Of a DNA stretch of 64,000 nucleotides, positions 51,893-61,482 are shown piece by piece (the stretch's first letter is position 1; every line of letters starts with the position of its first letter). The translations under genes and the position numbers were made by a program. Under the pieces are notes generated by a model, which saw nothing but the letters and a program-made list of their open reading frames with translations, was not told where the DNA came from and searched no databases. The stretch is from Ancylobacter aquaticus (lineage in GTDB: Bacteria > Pseudomonadota > Alphaproteobacteria > Rhizobiales > Xanthobacteraceae): NCBI RefSeq assembly GCF_004339465.1, contig NZ_SMFY01000002.1, positions 558,001 through 622,000 of the forward strand, read 5' to 3'.

Positions 51893-53311
51893 TCAGGGCC
51901 GGCTCCAGATATCGGCATCGATCTGGCCGGCGAGTTCGGGCATGGAAGCCGCCGTGAAGCGCGGCTTCTTGCCGGCCCGCCGCTGCTCCAGATAGTCGCG
52001 GGTCAGCCGCGACACGAGGCCCGACAGCAGGACGATGGCGATGAGGTTGACGCTCGCCATCAGCCCCATCGAGGCATCGGCGGCGTTGAACACGGTCGCC
52101 ACCGATTCGTAGGCACCCCAGATCACCATGACGAGCACCGCCACGCGCAGCACCGCCCTGCCGGCATGCCCGCCTATGCCGAGATAGACCAGCGCCCCCT
52201 CGGCGTAGGAGTAATTGCCGATGATCGAGGTGAAGGCGAAGAAGAAGATCGCCACGGCGACGAAGTAGGTTCCGGCCGAGCCGATATGGTGCTCCATCGC
52301 CGCCTGCGTAAGCTGGGTGCCGGTGAGACCGGAGCCCGGCTCCAGCAGGCCGGAAAGCAGGATCAGGAACGCCGTCGCGGTGCAGATGAGGATCGTGTCG
52401 ATGAACACGCCCAGCGCCTGCACGAAGCCTTGGCTGACCGGATGGTGCGGATCGGGAGTCGCCACGGCGGCAATGTTGGGCGCCGAGCCCATGCCGGCCT
52501 CGTTGGAGAACAAGCCGCGCTTCACGCCGTTGAGCATCGCCGCCGCCACAGAGCCGGCGACGCCGCCCGCCGCCGGGGCAAAGCCGAAGGCGCTGGCAAT
52601 GATGAGCGAGAACATGGCGGGGACCTCGCCGATGTTCATCGCCACGGCAAAAAGCGCCATGCCGAGATAGCCCACTGCCATGAACGGCACGACAATTTCG
52701 GCGACGCGGGCGATAACGGCGATGCCGCCGAAGATGATGATGCCGGTGATGGCGGCAAGCACCAGCCCGGTGGCGAGCTTGGGTGCGCCGAAGGCGCCCT
52801 CCATGGCGTCGGCGATGGAGTTGGCCTGCACCGCATTGAAGATGAGGCCGAAGGAGAGGATCAGGCACACCGAGAAGATCGACCCGGCCCACGGCGCCTT
52901 GAGTCCCTTGGCCATGTAGAAGGCGGGGCCGCCGCGATAGTGGCCGTCCTCGTCCTTGATCTTGTAGAGCTGGGCGAGCGTGCTTTCGGCGAAGGCGGTC
53001 GCCATGCCGAGCGAGGCGACCACCCACATCCAGAAGATCGCCCCCGGCCCGCCGAGATAAAGCGCCACCGCCACGCCGGCGATGTTGCCGGTGCCGACGC
53101 GGGAGGCCAAGCTGGTGCAGAGCGCCTGAAACGGCGTGATGCCGGCATGGTCGGTTTCACTGGACCCGAGGACCGAGCGGATCATCTCGGGAAAATGCAG
53201 GATCTGCAGGAATTTCAGCCGGATGGTGAAATAGACCCCCACCGCCAGCAGACCGTAAATCAGCACATAGCCCCAGAAGACGGTATTCAGAAAGTCGATG
53301 ATCGCGTCCAT
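51893..53311 (-). CDS. Sodium:alanine/glycine symporter (AGCS family)
   Basis: A 472-residue inner-membrane transporter with about 10-11 helices that imports alanine or glycine with sodium. The family signature is LFSNEAGMGSAPNIAAVA in the middle. The N-terminal TSLASRVGTGNIAGVAVAL and GGPGAIFWMWVVA are also conserved. A charged C-terminal tail of about 35 residues is cytosolic. Monocistronic by spacing on both sides. Confidence 0.93.
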   Translation of the reverse strand: MDAIIDFLNTVFWGYVLIYGLLAVGVYFTIRLKFLQILHFPEMIRSVLGSSETDHAGITPFQALCTSLASRVGTGNIAGVAVALYLGGPGAIFWMWVVASLGMATAFAESTLAQLYKIKDEDGHYRGGPAFYMAKGLKAPWAGSIFSVCLILSFGLIFNAVQANSIADAMEGAFGAPKLATGLVLAAITGIIIFGGIAVIARVAEIVVPFMAVGYLGMALFAVAMNIGEVPAMFSLIIASAFGFAPAAGGVAGSVAAAMLNGVKRGLFSNEAGMGSAPNIAAVATPDPHHPVSQGFVQALGVFIDTILICTATAFLILLSGLLEPGSGLTGTQLTQAAMEHHIGSAGTYFVAVAIFFFAFTSIIGNYSYAEGALVYLGIGGHAGRAVLRVAVLVMVIWGAYESVATVFNAADASMGLMASVNLIAIVLLSGLVSRLTRDYLEQRRAGKKPRFTAASMPELAGQIDADIWSRP

Positions 53312-53677
53312 GGCCGCCTCGTTGAATCACCGTCCGAGTCGCGTATGCAGCTACCACGCTACACGAGCGGTCATGCCATTGTCACACGGTCAATGGACTC
53401 GGGATGCCGTGACGTTTCGAGAGCGCGGCCCCGGCTCGCGCCAGGGCGCTCGCCTCTTCGCGGCCTCTTGGGGCGGCAGCGGGGCCTTTTGGAGTTCGCG
53501 CATGGCCGCGCGACCGAGGGAAGCGCGGATTCAATGCGGGGCCGTGGCGGAGTCGACTCCCAGTAAGTGATTTTTCTGGACGGGGCCGGATAGCGGGCAG
53601 CGCGTGTTCGCGCTTCGGGCGGGTGGCCCCTGCCCCGGCTCATGCGTCGTCCGGCGTGTCGCCGACAATGCCAGGCG
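53312..53677. other. Intergenic region upstream of the symporter gene
   Basis: A 366-bp gap. On the minus strand TTGACC and GTGACA motifs at about 53375-53395 could provide a -35 for the symporter gene, but no good -10 is paired with them. I see no gene, repeat or terminator. Confidence 0.4.
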
Positions 53678-53950
53678 CTATTCCATGATCTGCGGCGTCC
53701 CGCAATTGGGCGGCGCGCAGTCGGGAAGCTTCATCTCGGCGTCCTTGCCCTCGGGCGGCGGGCCCGGCAGCGGCACCAGTTCGCCGGTTTGCGGCTGCGG
53801 CGCATCCGGACCGAGACTGTCGACATAGGGGTTGGGGGAGACTTGACCCGGCGGCGGGGTCATTCCGTCCTGGGCGAGCGCCGGCACGGCAGCGCCGGCC
53901 AGCAGCAGTACGGAAGCCAGAAGGCTGGCCGACGGAAATTCTTTCATCAT
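53678..53950 (-). CDS. Small exported Pro-rich protein of unknown function
   Basis: A 90-residue protein starting MMKEFPSASLLAS, with a clear Sec signal peptide (hydrophobic LLASVLLLAGAAVPA) and likely cleavage at ALA-QDG near residue 27. The mature part is about 63 residues, Pro-rich and acidic. It ends with two cysteines six residues apart (DCAPPNCG) that could form a disulfide. GAGG lies 8 bp before ATG 53950. No family recognised; periplasmic location is inferred from the signal. Confidence 0.7.
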   Translation of the reverse strand: MMKEFPSASLLASVLLLAGAAVPALAQDGMTPPPGQVSPNPYVDSLGPDAPQPQTGELVPLPGPPPEGKDAEMKLPDCAPPNCGTPQIME

Positions 53951-54143
53951 GCGCCCTACCTCGCTCGCAACGCCTGACATGAACCTATCAGGCGATCCGC
54001 GTGCGCAAAAGCCGGCGCTGCGAGGAAACAGGACTGCGTTGGCGGCCGCTTCGATGGCGACAGCTTCAAAGCGACAAGGAAGGCTGGTGATCGCGAGACA
54101 AAACAGGGAAATCGTTCTCGCTCGGCCGCTCCATCACAAGGGA

Positions 54144-54220
<77 letters not shown>

Positions 54221-54261
54221 CGGCGCGGGTCCGAAGCAACGGCCCCGCAGCGAGTGGCCGG

Positions 54262-54290
54262 GTGTTAAGGCACGCCCCGGCGGGTGTCAA
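54262..54290 (-). promoter_or_regulatory. tRNA-Asp promoter
   Basis: On the minus strand a consensus TTGACA (54290-54285), exactly 17 bp, then TAACAC (54267-54262). The start point would fall about 35 nt before the mature tRNA 5' end. It lies in the 100-bp gap after the permease gene. Confidence 0.65.
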
Positions 54291-54320
54291 GCGTGGGGCC
54301 TCCCAAGCCTGTGAATAGTC

Positions 54321-55430
54321 TCAGCCCGGAAGCTGCGGACGGTTTTTGGTGAGCAGACTGTCGCCGAGCGCCATGGCGGCAATGAGCAGCGGCACCGACA
54401 GGAAAGTTCCCGCCGGTCCCCACAGCCACGTCCACAGGGCCATGGAAAGGAACACAGCGAAGGGATTGAGCGACACGCGCCGTCCGATGATCATTGGCGT
54501 CAGAAACTGCCCTTCTATGCTGGTAATGAACAGGAACGCCGCCGCCGGCAGCAGGCCCGGCAGGAGGCCGGGAAAGGAAACAATGCCGGCCATGGCGAGG
54601 ATCAGTGTCGTCACCGCCGGCCCGACATAGGGCACATAGTTGAGCACGGCGGCCAACACGCCCCAGAGCAGGGGATTGGGCAGGCCAAGACCCCACGTCA
54701 TCAGGCTGGTGGCGATGCCGAGGCCGATATTGATGAAGGTCGCGGTCACGAGATAGGCGCCAAGCCGTTCCTCGATCTCGCGGAACACCCGCAGCGCGGC
54801 CAGCCGCGTCTTGCGCGGGGTCATCACCTGCACCACCCGCCGCTTGATCTGCACGCGGCCGGCCAGAAAGAACAGCAGCGAGCCGAGAAACAGGATGAAC
54901 TGGCCGATCACCGGCGTGACCAGCGCCACCACGCTGCCCAGCATCTGCGAGTCAGCCACCTCCACCACCATGGGCGGTTCGGCGACGCGGCCGATCGACT
55001 GGATCGATTCGAACACCGAGGCGAAGGTCTGCATCGCGGGCTTCAGCGAAGCGAATCGTTCGCGCAGCGTTTCGCCGATCTCCGGCGCCCGAGCGGTCCA
55101 GTCGGCGAGCGGCGTGGCCAGGGCAGCCGCAAGAGCATAGAAAAGCCCGGCAATGCCGGCGACCATCAGCATCGAGCCCAGCCAGGTGGGCACCCCCCGG
55201 CGTGACAAGCCCTCGATTGCCGGGCCGATCACGCTGCCGATGATAATGGCGGCGACGATGGGAACCAGCACCGGGCGCGCGGCGACCAGGGCCGCGCCGA
55301 CCACCACCACGGCGATGGCGACTGCCGCCACCTGCGACAGGCGCCGCCACAGCCACTCATTGCGCTTTTCCGTGACCACGACTTCCGCAGAGGCCCCCGT
55401 CCCGCCAGCCCCGTCGCGCCCCATATTCAT
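54321..55430 (-). CDS. AI-2E family (PerM/TqsA-like) permease
   Basis: A 369-residue membrane protein with seven or eight helices: two adjacent near residues 30-75, one near 75-110, a soluble region, then four or five C-terminal helices. Typical segments are VIGPAIEGLSRRGVPTWLGSML, NYVPYVGPAVTTLILAM and ITSIEGQFLTPMIIGRRVSLNP. Family members export AI-2 or act as Na+/H+ antiporters, so the substrate is unknown. ATG 55430 avoids the out-of-family upstream frame. Divergent from kdsD. Confidence 0.88.
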   Translation of the reverse strand: MNMGRDGAGGTGASAEVVVTEKRNEWLWRRLSQVAAVAIAVVVVGAALVAARPVLVPIVAAIIIGSVIGPAIEGLSRRGVPTWLGSMLMVAGIAGLFYALAAALATPLADWTARAPEIGETLRERFASLKPAMQTFASVFESIQSIGRVAEPPMVVEVADSQMLGSVVALVTPVIGQFILFLGSLLFFLAGRVQIKRRVVQVMTPRKTRLAALRVFREIEERLGAYLVTATFINIGLGIATSLMTWGLGLPNPLLWGVLAAVLNYVPYVGPAVTTLILAMAGIVSFPGLLPGLLPAAAFLFITSIEGQFLTPMIIGRRVSLNPFAVFLSMALWTWLWGPAGTFLSVPLLIAAMALGDSLLTKNRPQLPG

Positions 55431-55624
55431 TCTTCTGCCCTCTAGCCGCGGCCATCCGCGCCACCCAACGTGCGGGAGGTATCGGCGGTTCCGTGCGCCA
55501 CTCCTGCTCCGGGGGTGGCTCTTCCATTGCATCGCGGGCGTTTGGCGACTATTGACGCCCTGCGTGGCGCTGAAGGGTGTCCGGGCTCAGCGCGCCCGGT
55601 CGCCAGGAGCAAGGGAGACTAACC

Positions 55625-56647
55625 TTGGGCACCGCCCAGCCTCAGACAAACTCCGCCACAGCCGCGCCCCCGCGGGACGACCGATTGCGTGCGCAGGTGC
55701 TGCGCACCCTCGCCATCGAGGCGAAGGGTCTGGCAGCGCTCAGCGCTGCGATCGAGGCGCAACTCGGCGACGCGGTGGAAAACGCCATCGGGCTGATCGA
55801 GGGCGCGCGCGGCCGCGTCATCGTCACCGGCATGGGCAAGAGCGGCCATATCGGGCGCAAGCTCGCCGCCACCTTCGCCTCCACCGGCACGCCCGCCCTG
55901 TTCCTTCACGCTGCCGAGGCCAGCCATGGCGACCTCGGCATGGTGACGCCGGACGACGTGCTGCTCGCCATATCCTGGTCGGGCGAGACCGCCGAACTCG
56001 GCGATATCGTCCATTATACGCGCCGCTTTGCCGTGCCTCTGGTCGCCATCACCTCCAGCGCCGAGAGCACTCTCGGCCGTGCCGCCAATGTGGCGCTGGT
56101 GCTGCCGCGCGTCGAGGAAGCCTGCCCGAACGGCCTCGCCCCCACAACCTCCACCCTGATGCAACTCGCCATTGGCGACGCGCTGGCGGTGGCGCTGCTG
56201 GAGCGCCGGGGCTTCTCCGCCTCCGATTTCCGCGTGTTCCATCCCGGTGGTAAGCTCGGCGCGCGCCTGCTGAAGGTCGCCGACATCATGCACCAGGAGG
56301 CGGAAATGCCGCTGGCGCGGCTCGGCACGCCGATGAGCGAGGTGCTGATCGAAATCACCGGCAAGCGCTTCGGCTGCTGCGGGGTTGTCGACGGCTCGGG
56401 CGCGCTGGCTGGCATCGTCACCGATGGCGACCTGCGCCGCCACATGAGCGACGCGCTTCTGGTCACGCCGGTCGAGAAGGTGATGACGTCCTCGCCCTTC
56501 GTCGTCGATCCGCAGGAACTCGCCAGCGCCGCGCTGGGCCTGATGAACCGGCGCCCGGTACCGATCACGGTCGTCTTCGCTGTGGCGGATGGCAAGCCGG
56601 TCGGCATTCTCCACATTCACGACATCCTGCGCGCCGGCGTCGTCTGA
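55625..56647 (+). CDS. kdsD: Arabinose-5-phosphate isomerase (KdsD/KpsF)
   Basis: Converts ribulose-5-phosphate to arabinose-5-phosphate, the first step toward Kdo. The protein is 340 residues. An N-terminal SIS domain (about 25-200) contains [20 protein letters not shown] and [13 protein letters not shown]. Two CBS domains follow (about 210-335). TTG 55625 is used because AAGGGAGA precedes it; no ATG or GTG fits between it and the conserved region. It is followed 29 bp later by kdsA, pairing two consecutive Kdo enzymes. Confidence 0.94.
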   Translation: MGTAQPQTNSATAAPPRDDRLRAQVLRTLAIEAKGLAALSAAIEAQLGDAVENAIGLIEGARGRVIVTGMGKSGHIGRKLAATFASTGTPALFLHAAEASHGDLGMVTPDDVLLAISWSGETAELGDIVHYTRRFAVPLVAITSSAESTLGRAANVALVLPRVEEACPNGLAPTTSTLMQLAIGDALAVALLERRGFSASDFRVFHPGGKLGARLLKVADIMHQEAEMPLARLGTPMSEVLIEITGKRFGCCGVVDGSGALAGIVTDGDLRRHMSDALLVTPVEKVMTSSPFVVDPQELASAALGLMNRRPVPITVVFAVADGKPVGILHIHDILRAGVV

Positions 56648-56676
56648 CCCGAGCGCCCGATTTCAAGGAACATCTC

Positions 56677-57525
56677 ATGAGCGGCTCAGGCGCCAATTCC
56701 GTGGTCACCATTGGCAATGTGCGGTTCGGCAACGACCTGCCGCTGGCGCTGATCGCCGGCCCCTGCCAAATGGAAAGCCGCGACCACGCGCTCGAATGCG
56801 CCGCCGCGATCAAGGAAATCGCCACCCGCCTAGGTGTCGGCGTGGTGTTCAAGGCCTCGTTCGACAAGGCGAATCGCACCTCGATCAAGGGCGCGCGCGG
56901 CATGGGTATGGCGGCCGCCCTGCCCGTCTTCGCGGAAATTCGCGAGCGCTACTCCATGCCGGTGCTGACCGATGTGCATGAGAACGACCAGTGCGCACCC
57001 GTCGGCGAAGTGGTCGACATCTTGCAGATTCCCGCCTTTCTCTGCCGCCAGACCGACCTGCTCATCGCCGCTGCCGCCACGGGACGGGTCGTCAACGTGA
57101 AGAAGGGCCAGTTTCTCGCGCCTTGGGACATGAAGAACGTCGTCGCCAAGCTCATCGAGGGTGGCAATCCGAACGTGCTGGTGACGGAACGGGGCGCCTC
57201 CTTCGGCTACAACACGCTTGTCACCGACATGCGGGCGCTGCCGATCATGGCGGAGACTACCGGCGCGCCGGTGATCTTCGATGCCACCCATTCGGTGCAG
57301 CAGCCGGGCGGACAGGGCACCTCCTCGGGCGGACAGCGCGAATTCGTTCCGGTGCTGGCGCGGGCGGCGGTGGCGGTCGGCGTTGCCGGCGTGTTCATCG
57401 AGACCCACCCCGATCCCGACAAGGCCCCCTCCGACGGCCCCAACATGTTGCCGTTGAACGAGTTCGAGGCCCTTGTCGCCCGCCTGCAGGCATTCGACCG
57501 GATAGCGAAAGACCGCGCCGGCTGA
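56677..57525 (+). CDS. kdsA: 3-deoxy-8-phosphooctulonate synthase
   Basis: Condenses arabinose-5-phosphate with phosphoenolpyruvate to give Kdo-8-phosphate. The protein is 282 residues, (beta/alpha)8 fold. The motifs [10 protein letters not shown] (25-34), [27 protein letters not shown] and [13 protein letters not shown] are intact. The cysteine in AGPCQ is normal for the metal-ligand position of metal-dependent forms. It takes kdsD's product as substrate. The 3' end faces the convergent 57535 gene with 9 bp between. Confidence 0.97.
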   Translation: MSGSGANSVVTIGNVRFGNDLPLALIAGPCQMESRDHALECAAAIKEIATRLGVGVVFKASFDKANRTSIKGARGMGMAAALPVFAEIRERYSMPVLTDVHENDQCAPVGEVVDILQIPAFLCRQTDLLIAAAATGRVVNVKKGQFLAPWDMKNVVAKLIEGGNPNVLVTERGASFGYNTLVTDMRALPIMAETTGAPVIFDATHSVQQPGGQGTSSGGQREFVPVLARAAVAVGVAGVFIETHPDPDKAPSDGPNMLPLNEFEALVARLQAFDRIAKDRAG

Positions 57526-57534
57526 GCGCGGGCT

Positions 57535-58407
57535 TCAGGCTGCGCGGGCTACCCTCCGCAGCATCCCCGCGCCGCGCCAGAGCCGCCACAGGCGGGAGAG
57601 CGCGGGTGCGACCGGGACGACAGCGAATGGGTCGTGCGGCCGCTCCATGCGGTCGAGATCGCCCGGCACCAGGATCAGCGGCAGGAAGGCCGGCAATTCG
57701 GCCGGGTCCACGCCCGCCAGCGCCGTCATCGCCGCCCCGTAATGCCGGCGCGCCAGAGCGCGTAGCGTGGCGAGAACTTCGGTGAGCGCCGGACTGGCGT
57801 GTCCCGAGACCGCGTCCTCGCGCGTCAGTCCGTGGGCGTTGAGCAGATCGAGCGGCACATAGCACTGGCCGCGCCGTGCATGGACGGGAAAGGCCCGCAG
57901 GAGCCCGGTCACCGCATAGGCCACCCCCGCATGGCCCGCCGCCTCGGCGGAGCCCGCGCCTTCCTGCGGCGCCAGCACCAGCGTGGCGAGCCGGATCAGC
58001 GCCGAGGAGGTCTCGCCGGCATAGCCTTCGAGGTCATTCACCGTCGGCATCGGGTCGTCATAGAGATCGAATTGCCGAGCCTCCAGCAGCGCCTCCAGGC
58101 TCGCACGCGGCAGGCGGTGGGTCTCGATGGCCTCCAGCAACGCCGCCGCCACCGGGTTGGCGCGCACGTCGCCCCGCGCCCCACCGGCCAGCGCCTCGCG
58201 CCACCAGTGCAGCCGCACCTCGCCGGCAAGCGGGGTGGTGATCGCCTCACGCACCCGCGACACCTCGACGTTGAAGGCATGCAGCGCGAACAGCGCCCCC
58301 CGACGCTCGGCGGGAGCGAACAGGTCGGCGACATAGCGGTCGCGGTCGAGATCGCGCACCAGCGCCGCGCAATACTCCGTGTCCGTTGTCAGGCTCGGCC
58401 GGCTCAT
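57535..58407 (-). CDS. Degenerate phytoene/squalene-synthase-fold protein, NDUFAF6-like
   Basis: A 290-residue all-alpha protein of the squalene/phytoene synthase superfamily. The first Asp-rich (DDxxD-type) substrate motif is replaced by LHAFNVEVSRVREAI. The second appears only as LLNAHGLTREDAV after GLLRAFPVHARRGQCYVPLD. That pattern matches the human complex I assembly factor NDUFAF6 (C8orf38) and its alphaproteobacterial relatives, not carotenoid or hopanoid enzymes. It follows the NDUFAF3-like gene, which supports an assembly role for complex I. Annotation as an active synthase would probably be wrong. Confidence 0.8.
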   Translation of the reverse strand: MSRPSLTTDTEYCAALVRDLDRDRYVADLFAPAERRGALFALHAFNVEVSRVREAITTPLAGEVRLHWWREALAGGARGDVRANPVAAALLEAIETHRLPRASLEALLEARQFDLYDDPMPTVNDLEGYAGETSSALIRLATLVLAPQEGAGSAEAAGHAGVAYAVTGLLRAFPVHARRGQCYVPLDLLNAHGLTREDAVSGHASPALTEVLATLRALARRHYGAAMTALAGVDPAELPAFLPLILVPGDLDRMERPHDPFAVVPVAPALSRLWRLWRGAGMLRRVARAA

Positions 58408-58442
58408 GTCTCGGGTCCGAAAGGGTTTGCGGCGCGGTGGCG

Positions 58443-58820
58443 TCAGGGCAGCGCGAGAAGCGCGGCGGCGACCGCACGGCCTTCCGCCAGAAGCACATTA
58501 TAGGTCGAGGCGGCCGACCGTGTAGGGAGGGTGTCCACCGACACACCGGCATCGCGCAATTGCCAGCGCAAGGCGTCGGGCAGCGGCCATGGGTCGGGGC
58601 CGGTGCCGATCAGCAGGAGTTCGATGCGCCCGGCCTCGGCCAGCACGCGCGCCAGCGCCTCCGCGTCGATTTCCGCCGGCACACGCGGCGCCCACGCGTG
58701 AATGCCGGACGGCAGCGCCAGGATGGAGCCCGACGACGCCATGCCGGCAAAGTGGAACGCGCCGCGGCCGTAGCCGTCGATCGGCACCTGAGTAGGCAGG
58801 TGGGCGTCCGGCATCGCCAT
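58443..58820 (-). CDS. Mth938-domain protein, NDUFAF3-like
   Basis: A 125-residue single-domain protein of the Mth938/DUF498 family. The signature IDGYGRGAFHFAGMASSGSIL starts near residue 15, and ELLLIGTGPDPWPLP follows in the centre. Human NDUFAF3, an early complex I assembly factor, belongs to this family. ATG 58820 has GGAGG 8 bp upstream. It sits 31 bp after secF and 35 bp before the NDUFAF6-like gene. Gene neighbourhood with secDF is well conserved in alphaproteobacteria. Confidence 0.87.
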   Translation of the reverse strand: MAMPDAHLPTQVPIDGYGRGAFHFAGMASSGSILALPSGIHAWAPRVPAEIDAEALARVLAEAGRIELLLIGTGPDPWPLPDALRWQLRDAGVSVDTLPTRSAASTYNVLLAEGRAVAAALLALP

Positions 58821-58851
58821 CAGCCCATCCTCCGGACCGGCACGCCCGCGC

Positions 58852-59817
58852 TCACGGCGCGAGGCGTTCCGCCTTGGAGTTGGCGCTCTTGGCTTCCTTC
58901 TCCGCCTTCTCCGCCATCGCCCGGGTCGAAACACCGAGATAGATCAGCAGAGGCGACGCGATGAAGATCGAGGTGTAGGTGCCCACCAGCACCACGCCGA
59001 ACATCATCGTCACCGAGAAAGAGTGAATCGCCCGGCCGCCGAACAGCACCAGCGCCAGCAGCGCCAGCGTCACTGTCACATGGGTGATGACCGAGCGCGA
59101 CAGGGTCGAGTTGATGGAAGCGTTCAGCAGTTCGTCCGTCGGCATTTTCTTGTAGCGCCGCAGCATTTCGCGGATGCGGTCATAGATGACGATAGTGTCG
59201 TTCAGCGAGTAGCCCAGAATGGTGAGTAGGGCGGCGACGCTGGTCAGGTCGAAGTCGATCTGGAAGATCGCCATGAACCCGATGGTAAGCACGATATCGT
59301 GGAAATTGGCGATCGAGGCGCCGAGCGCGAACTGCCACTCGAAGCGGAACCAGAGATAGATGAGGATGCAGACCACCGCCATCATCAGCCCGACAATGCC
59401 GTAGCTGAGCAGTTCCTGCGACACGCGCGGGCCCACCACCTCGATACGGCGGTACTCGACCCCCTCGCCGAGCGCCGCCCGCACCTTGCTGACCACCTGC
59501 TGCTGCGCCTGCTCGCCGCCTGGCTGCTGGGCGACGCGGATCAGCACCTCGCCCTCGCCGCCGATCTCCTGGATCTGCACCTCGCCAAGATCGAGCGACT
59601 CCAGCCGGGAGCGGACATCGGCAATGTTCAGCGTGTTGTTGGCGTAGCGCACTTCAAGCAGCGTGCCGCCCTTGAAGTCGATGCCGAAATTCAGACCCAT
59701 GGTGAAGAACGCCACCAGCGCCACGATCGACAGCAGGGCCGAGATCGGGAAACTGATCCGCCGGAAGCGGATGAAGTCGAAATTCGTGTCGTCCGGAACG
59801 ATGCGGAGCAGACGCAT
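58852..59817 (-). CDS. secF: Protein translocase subunit SecF
   Basis: With SecD uses the proton gradient to pull proteins through SecYEG. The protein is 321 residues and has six membrane helices. FGIDFKGGTLLEV near residue 50 is the SecF-type D/G motif; SLNDTIVIYDRIRE is the conserved helix 4-5 region. ATG 59817 (MRLLRIVPDDT) fits the family. Transcribed directly after secD, with a 17-bp gap. Confidence 0.96.
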   Translation of the reverse strand: MRLLRIVPDDTNFDFIRFRRISFPISALLSIVALVAFFTMGLNFGIDFKGGTLLEVRYANNTLNIADVRSRLESLDLGEVQIQEIGGEGEVLIRVAQQPGGEQAQQQVVSKVRAALGEGVEYRRIEVVGPRVSQELLSYGIVGLMMAVVCILIYLWFRFEWQFALGASIANFHDIVLTIGFMAIFQIDFDLTSVAALLTILGYSLNDTIVIYDRIREMLRRYKKMPTDELLNASINSTLSRSVITHVTVTLALLALVLFGGRAIHSFSVTMMFGVVLVGTYTSIFIASPLLIYLGVSTRAMAEKAEKEAKSANSKAERLAP

Positions 59818-59834
59818 GGAGATGCTCGCCTTTC

Positions 59835-61433
59835 TTAGATCGGCACGCGCTGGGGGCGCTGCCAGCGCACCCACAGCGCCACCATAAGGCGGGTCAGCGT
59901 GAAGGCGGTGAAGACGGTGGTCATGATGCCGATGCCGAAGGTGATGGCGAAACCACGCACCGGGCCGGAACCGACATAGAACAGCACCGCTGCCGCGATG
60001 AAGGTCGTGATGTTGGAATCGAGAATCGTCGACAACGCGCGGGAGAAGCCGGCGTCGATGGCCGAAATCGCCGATCGTCCCGCCCTCGCCTCCTCGCGGA
60101 TGCGCTCATAGATCAGCACGTTCGAGTCCACCGCGATGCCGACCGTGAGCACGACGCCGGCGATGCCGGGCAGCGACAGCGTCGCCCCAAGCATGGCCAG
60201 AAGCCCGAAGATCATGCCGACATTGATCGCCACGGCGATGTTGGCGATGACGCCGAACAGGCCGTAGGTCGCCACCATGAACAGTGCCACCAGAGTCGCG
60301 CCGACAATCGAGGCGATGAGGCCGGCCCGGATCGAATCGGCGCCGAGGCCCGGCCCGACCGTGCGCTCTTCCACCACCTGGAGCGGCACCGGCAGGGCAC
60401 CGGCGCGTAGCAGGATGGAGAGGTCGTTCGCTTCCTGAACGGTGAAATTGCCGCTGATCTGGCCGGAACCACCCAGGATCGGCTCGCGGATGACCGGCGC
60501 CGAGATGACGTGGTTGTCGAGGATGATGGCGAAGGGCCGCCCAACATTGGCCTGCGTCGCTTCGGCGAAGCGGCGGGCGCCATTGGTGTTGAAGCGGAAG
60601 GTGACGACCGGCTCGCGCGTCGTCGGTTCAAAGCCCGGCTGCGCGTCGGTGAGGTCCTCGCCGGCGACCAGCACGCGCTGTTCGATCAGATACGGAACCG
60701 GCGGGTTGTCCTGGGAGGTGAGGACGTCCGTCCCGGCCGGCGCGCGGCCCTGCAGCGCCTGCTGCGGGCTCATCGTGTTATCGACGAGGCGAAAGGTCAG
60801 CTGCGCGGTCTGGCCGAGAAGGGCCTTCAGCCGCGAGGGGTCCTGCAAGCCCGGCACCTGCACCTGGATGCGGTCGGCACCCTGGCGCTGGATGGAGGGC
60901 TCGGTAGTGCCGAGCTGGTCGATGCGCTTGCGGATGATTTCGATCGACTGCGACACCGCCTGTATGGTGCGGGACTGGACGCCGGCCGAAGTCGGCGCCA
61001 GCTCGATGGTGTTGCCTGAGCGCGAGACATCGGTGTCGAGCTGGCCCGTCGTCGCCATGGCGCCGCCGATCGGCAGCGCCAGCGTGCGCAGCTGGGTGAG
61101 CGCCGCCTCGACATCCTGGCCCTCGCGGATACGCACCTCGACCGCCTCGCCCTGGATGGCAAGGCCGGTATAGCCGATCTTGGCGTCGCGCAGCACGCGA
61201 CGGGCGTCGTCGCGCAGCTGCTCAAGCCGGATCTTGCGCACCGATTGGGCATCGACCTGCAGGACGATGTAGGACCCACCCTGGAGGTCCAGGCCCAGCA
61301 CGATCTTGCGCTGGAGGAAGCTCGGCAGGCTGTCATAGGCGGACTGCGACAACAGGCTGGGCACGGCCATCAGACAGATGATGGCCGAGACCGCCAGGAT
61401 CGCGAACGCCTTCCATTTCGAGAAGTAAAGCAT
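59835..61433 (-). CDS. secD: Protein translocase subunit SecD
   Basis: The partner of SecF, 532 residues. After one N-terminal helix (8-30), LGLDLQGGSYIVLQV opens the large periplasmic P1 region (about 45-360). Five more helices follow, with GVVLTVGIAVDSNVLIYERIREE holding the proton-path Asp. The C-terminal motif RGFAITFGIGIMTTVFTAF is typical. Follows yajC by 49 bp. Confidence 0.97.
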   Translation of the reverse strand: MLYFSKWKAFAILAVSAIICLMAVPSLLSQSAYDSLPSFLQRKIVLGLDLQGGSYIVLQVDAQSVRKIRLEQLRDDARRVLRDAKIGYTGLAIQGEAVEVRIREGQDVEAALTQLRTLALPIGGAMATTGQLDTDVSRSGNTIELAPTSAGVQSRTIQAVSQSIEIIRKRIDQLGTTEPSIQRQGADRIQVQVPGLQDPSRLKALLGQTAQLTFRLVDNTMSPQQALQGRAPAGTDVLTSQDNPPVPYLIEQRVLVAGEDLTDAQPGFEPTTREPVVTFRFNTNGARRFAEATQANVGRPFAIILDNHVISAPVIREPILGGSGQISGNFTVQEANDLSILLRAGALPVPLQVVEERTVGPGLGADSIRAGLIASIVGATLVALFMVATYGLFGVIANIAVAINVGMIFGLLAMLGATLSLPGIAGVVLTVGIAVDSNVLIYERIREEARAGRSAISAIDAGFSRALSTILDSNITTFIAAAVLFYVGSGPVRGFAITFGIGIMTTVFTAFTLTRLMVALWVRWQRPQRVPI

Positions 61434-61482
61434 GGGGTTCCTTCCGGCCGCCCTAGCGGTTACGGCCGCAAGAGGTCAGCGG

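Noticed and set aside
53371-53643. 90-codon minus-strand frame upstream of the symporter gene
   Set aside because: Arg/Pro-rich random-looking translation with no ribosome site.
57535-58407. Squalene or phytoene synthase for hopanoids/carotenoids
   Set aside because: The first Asp-rich substrate motif is missing and the neighbourhood is complex I assembly and SecDF, not isoprenoid genes.
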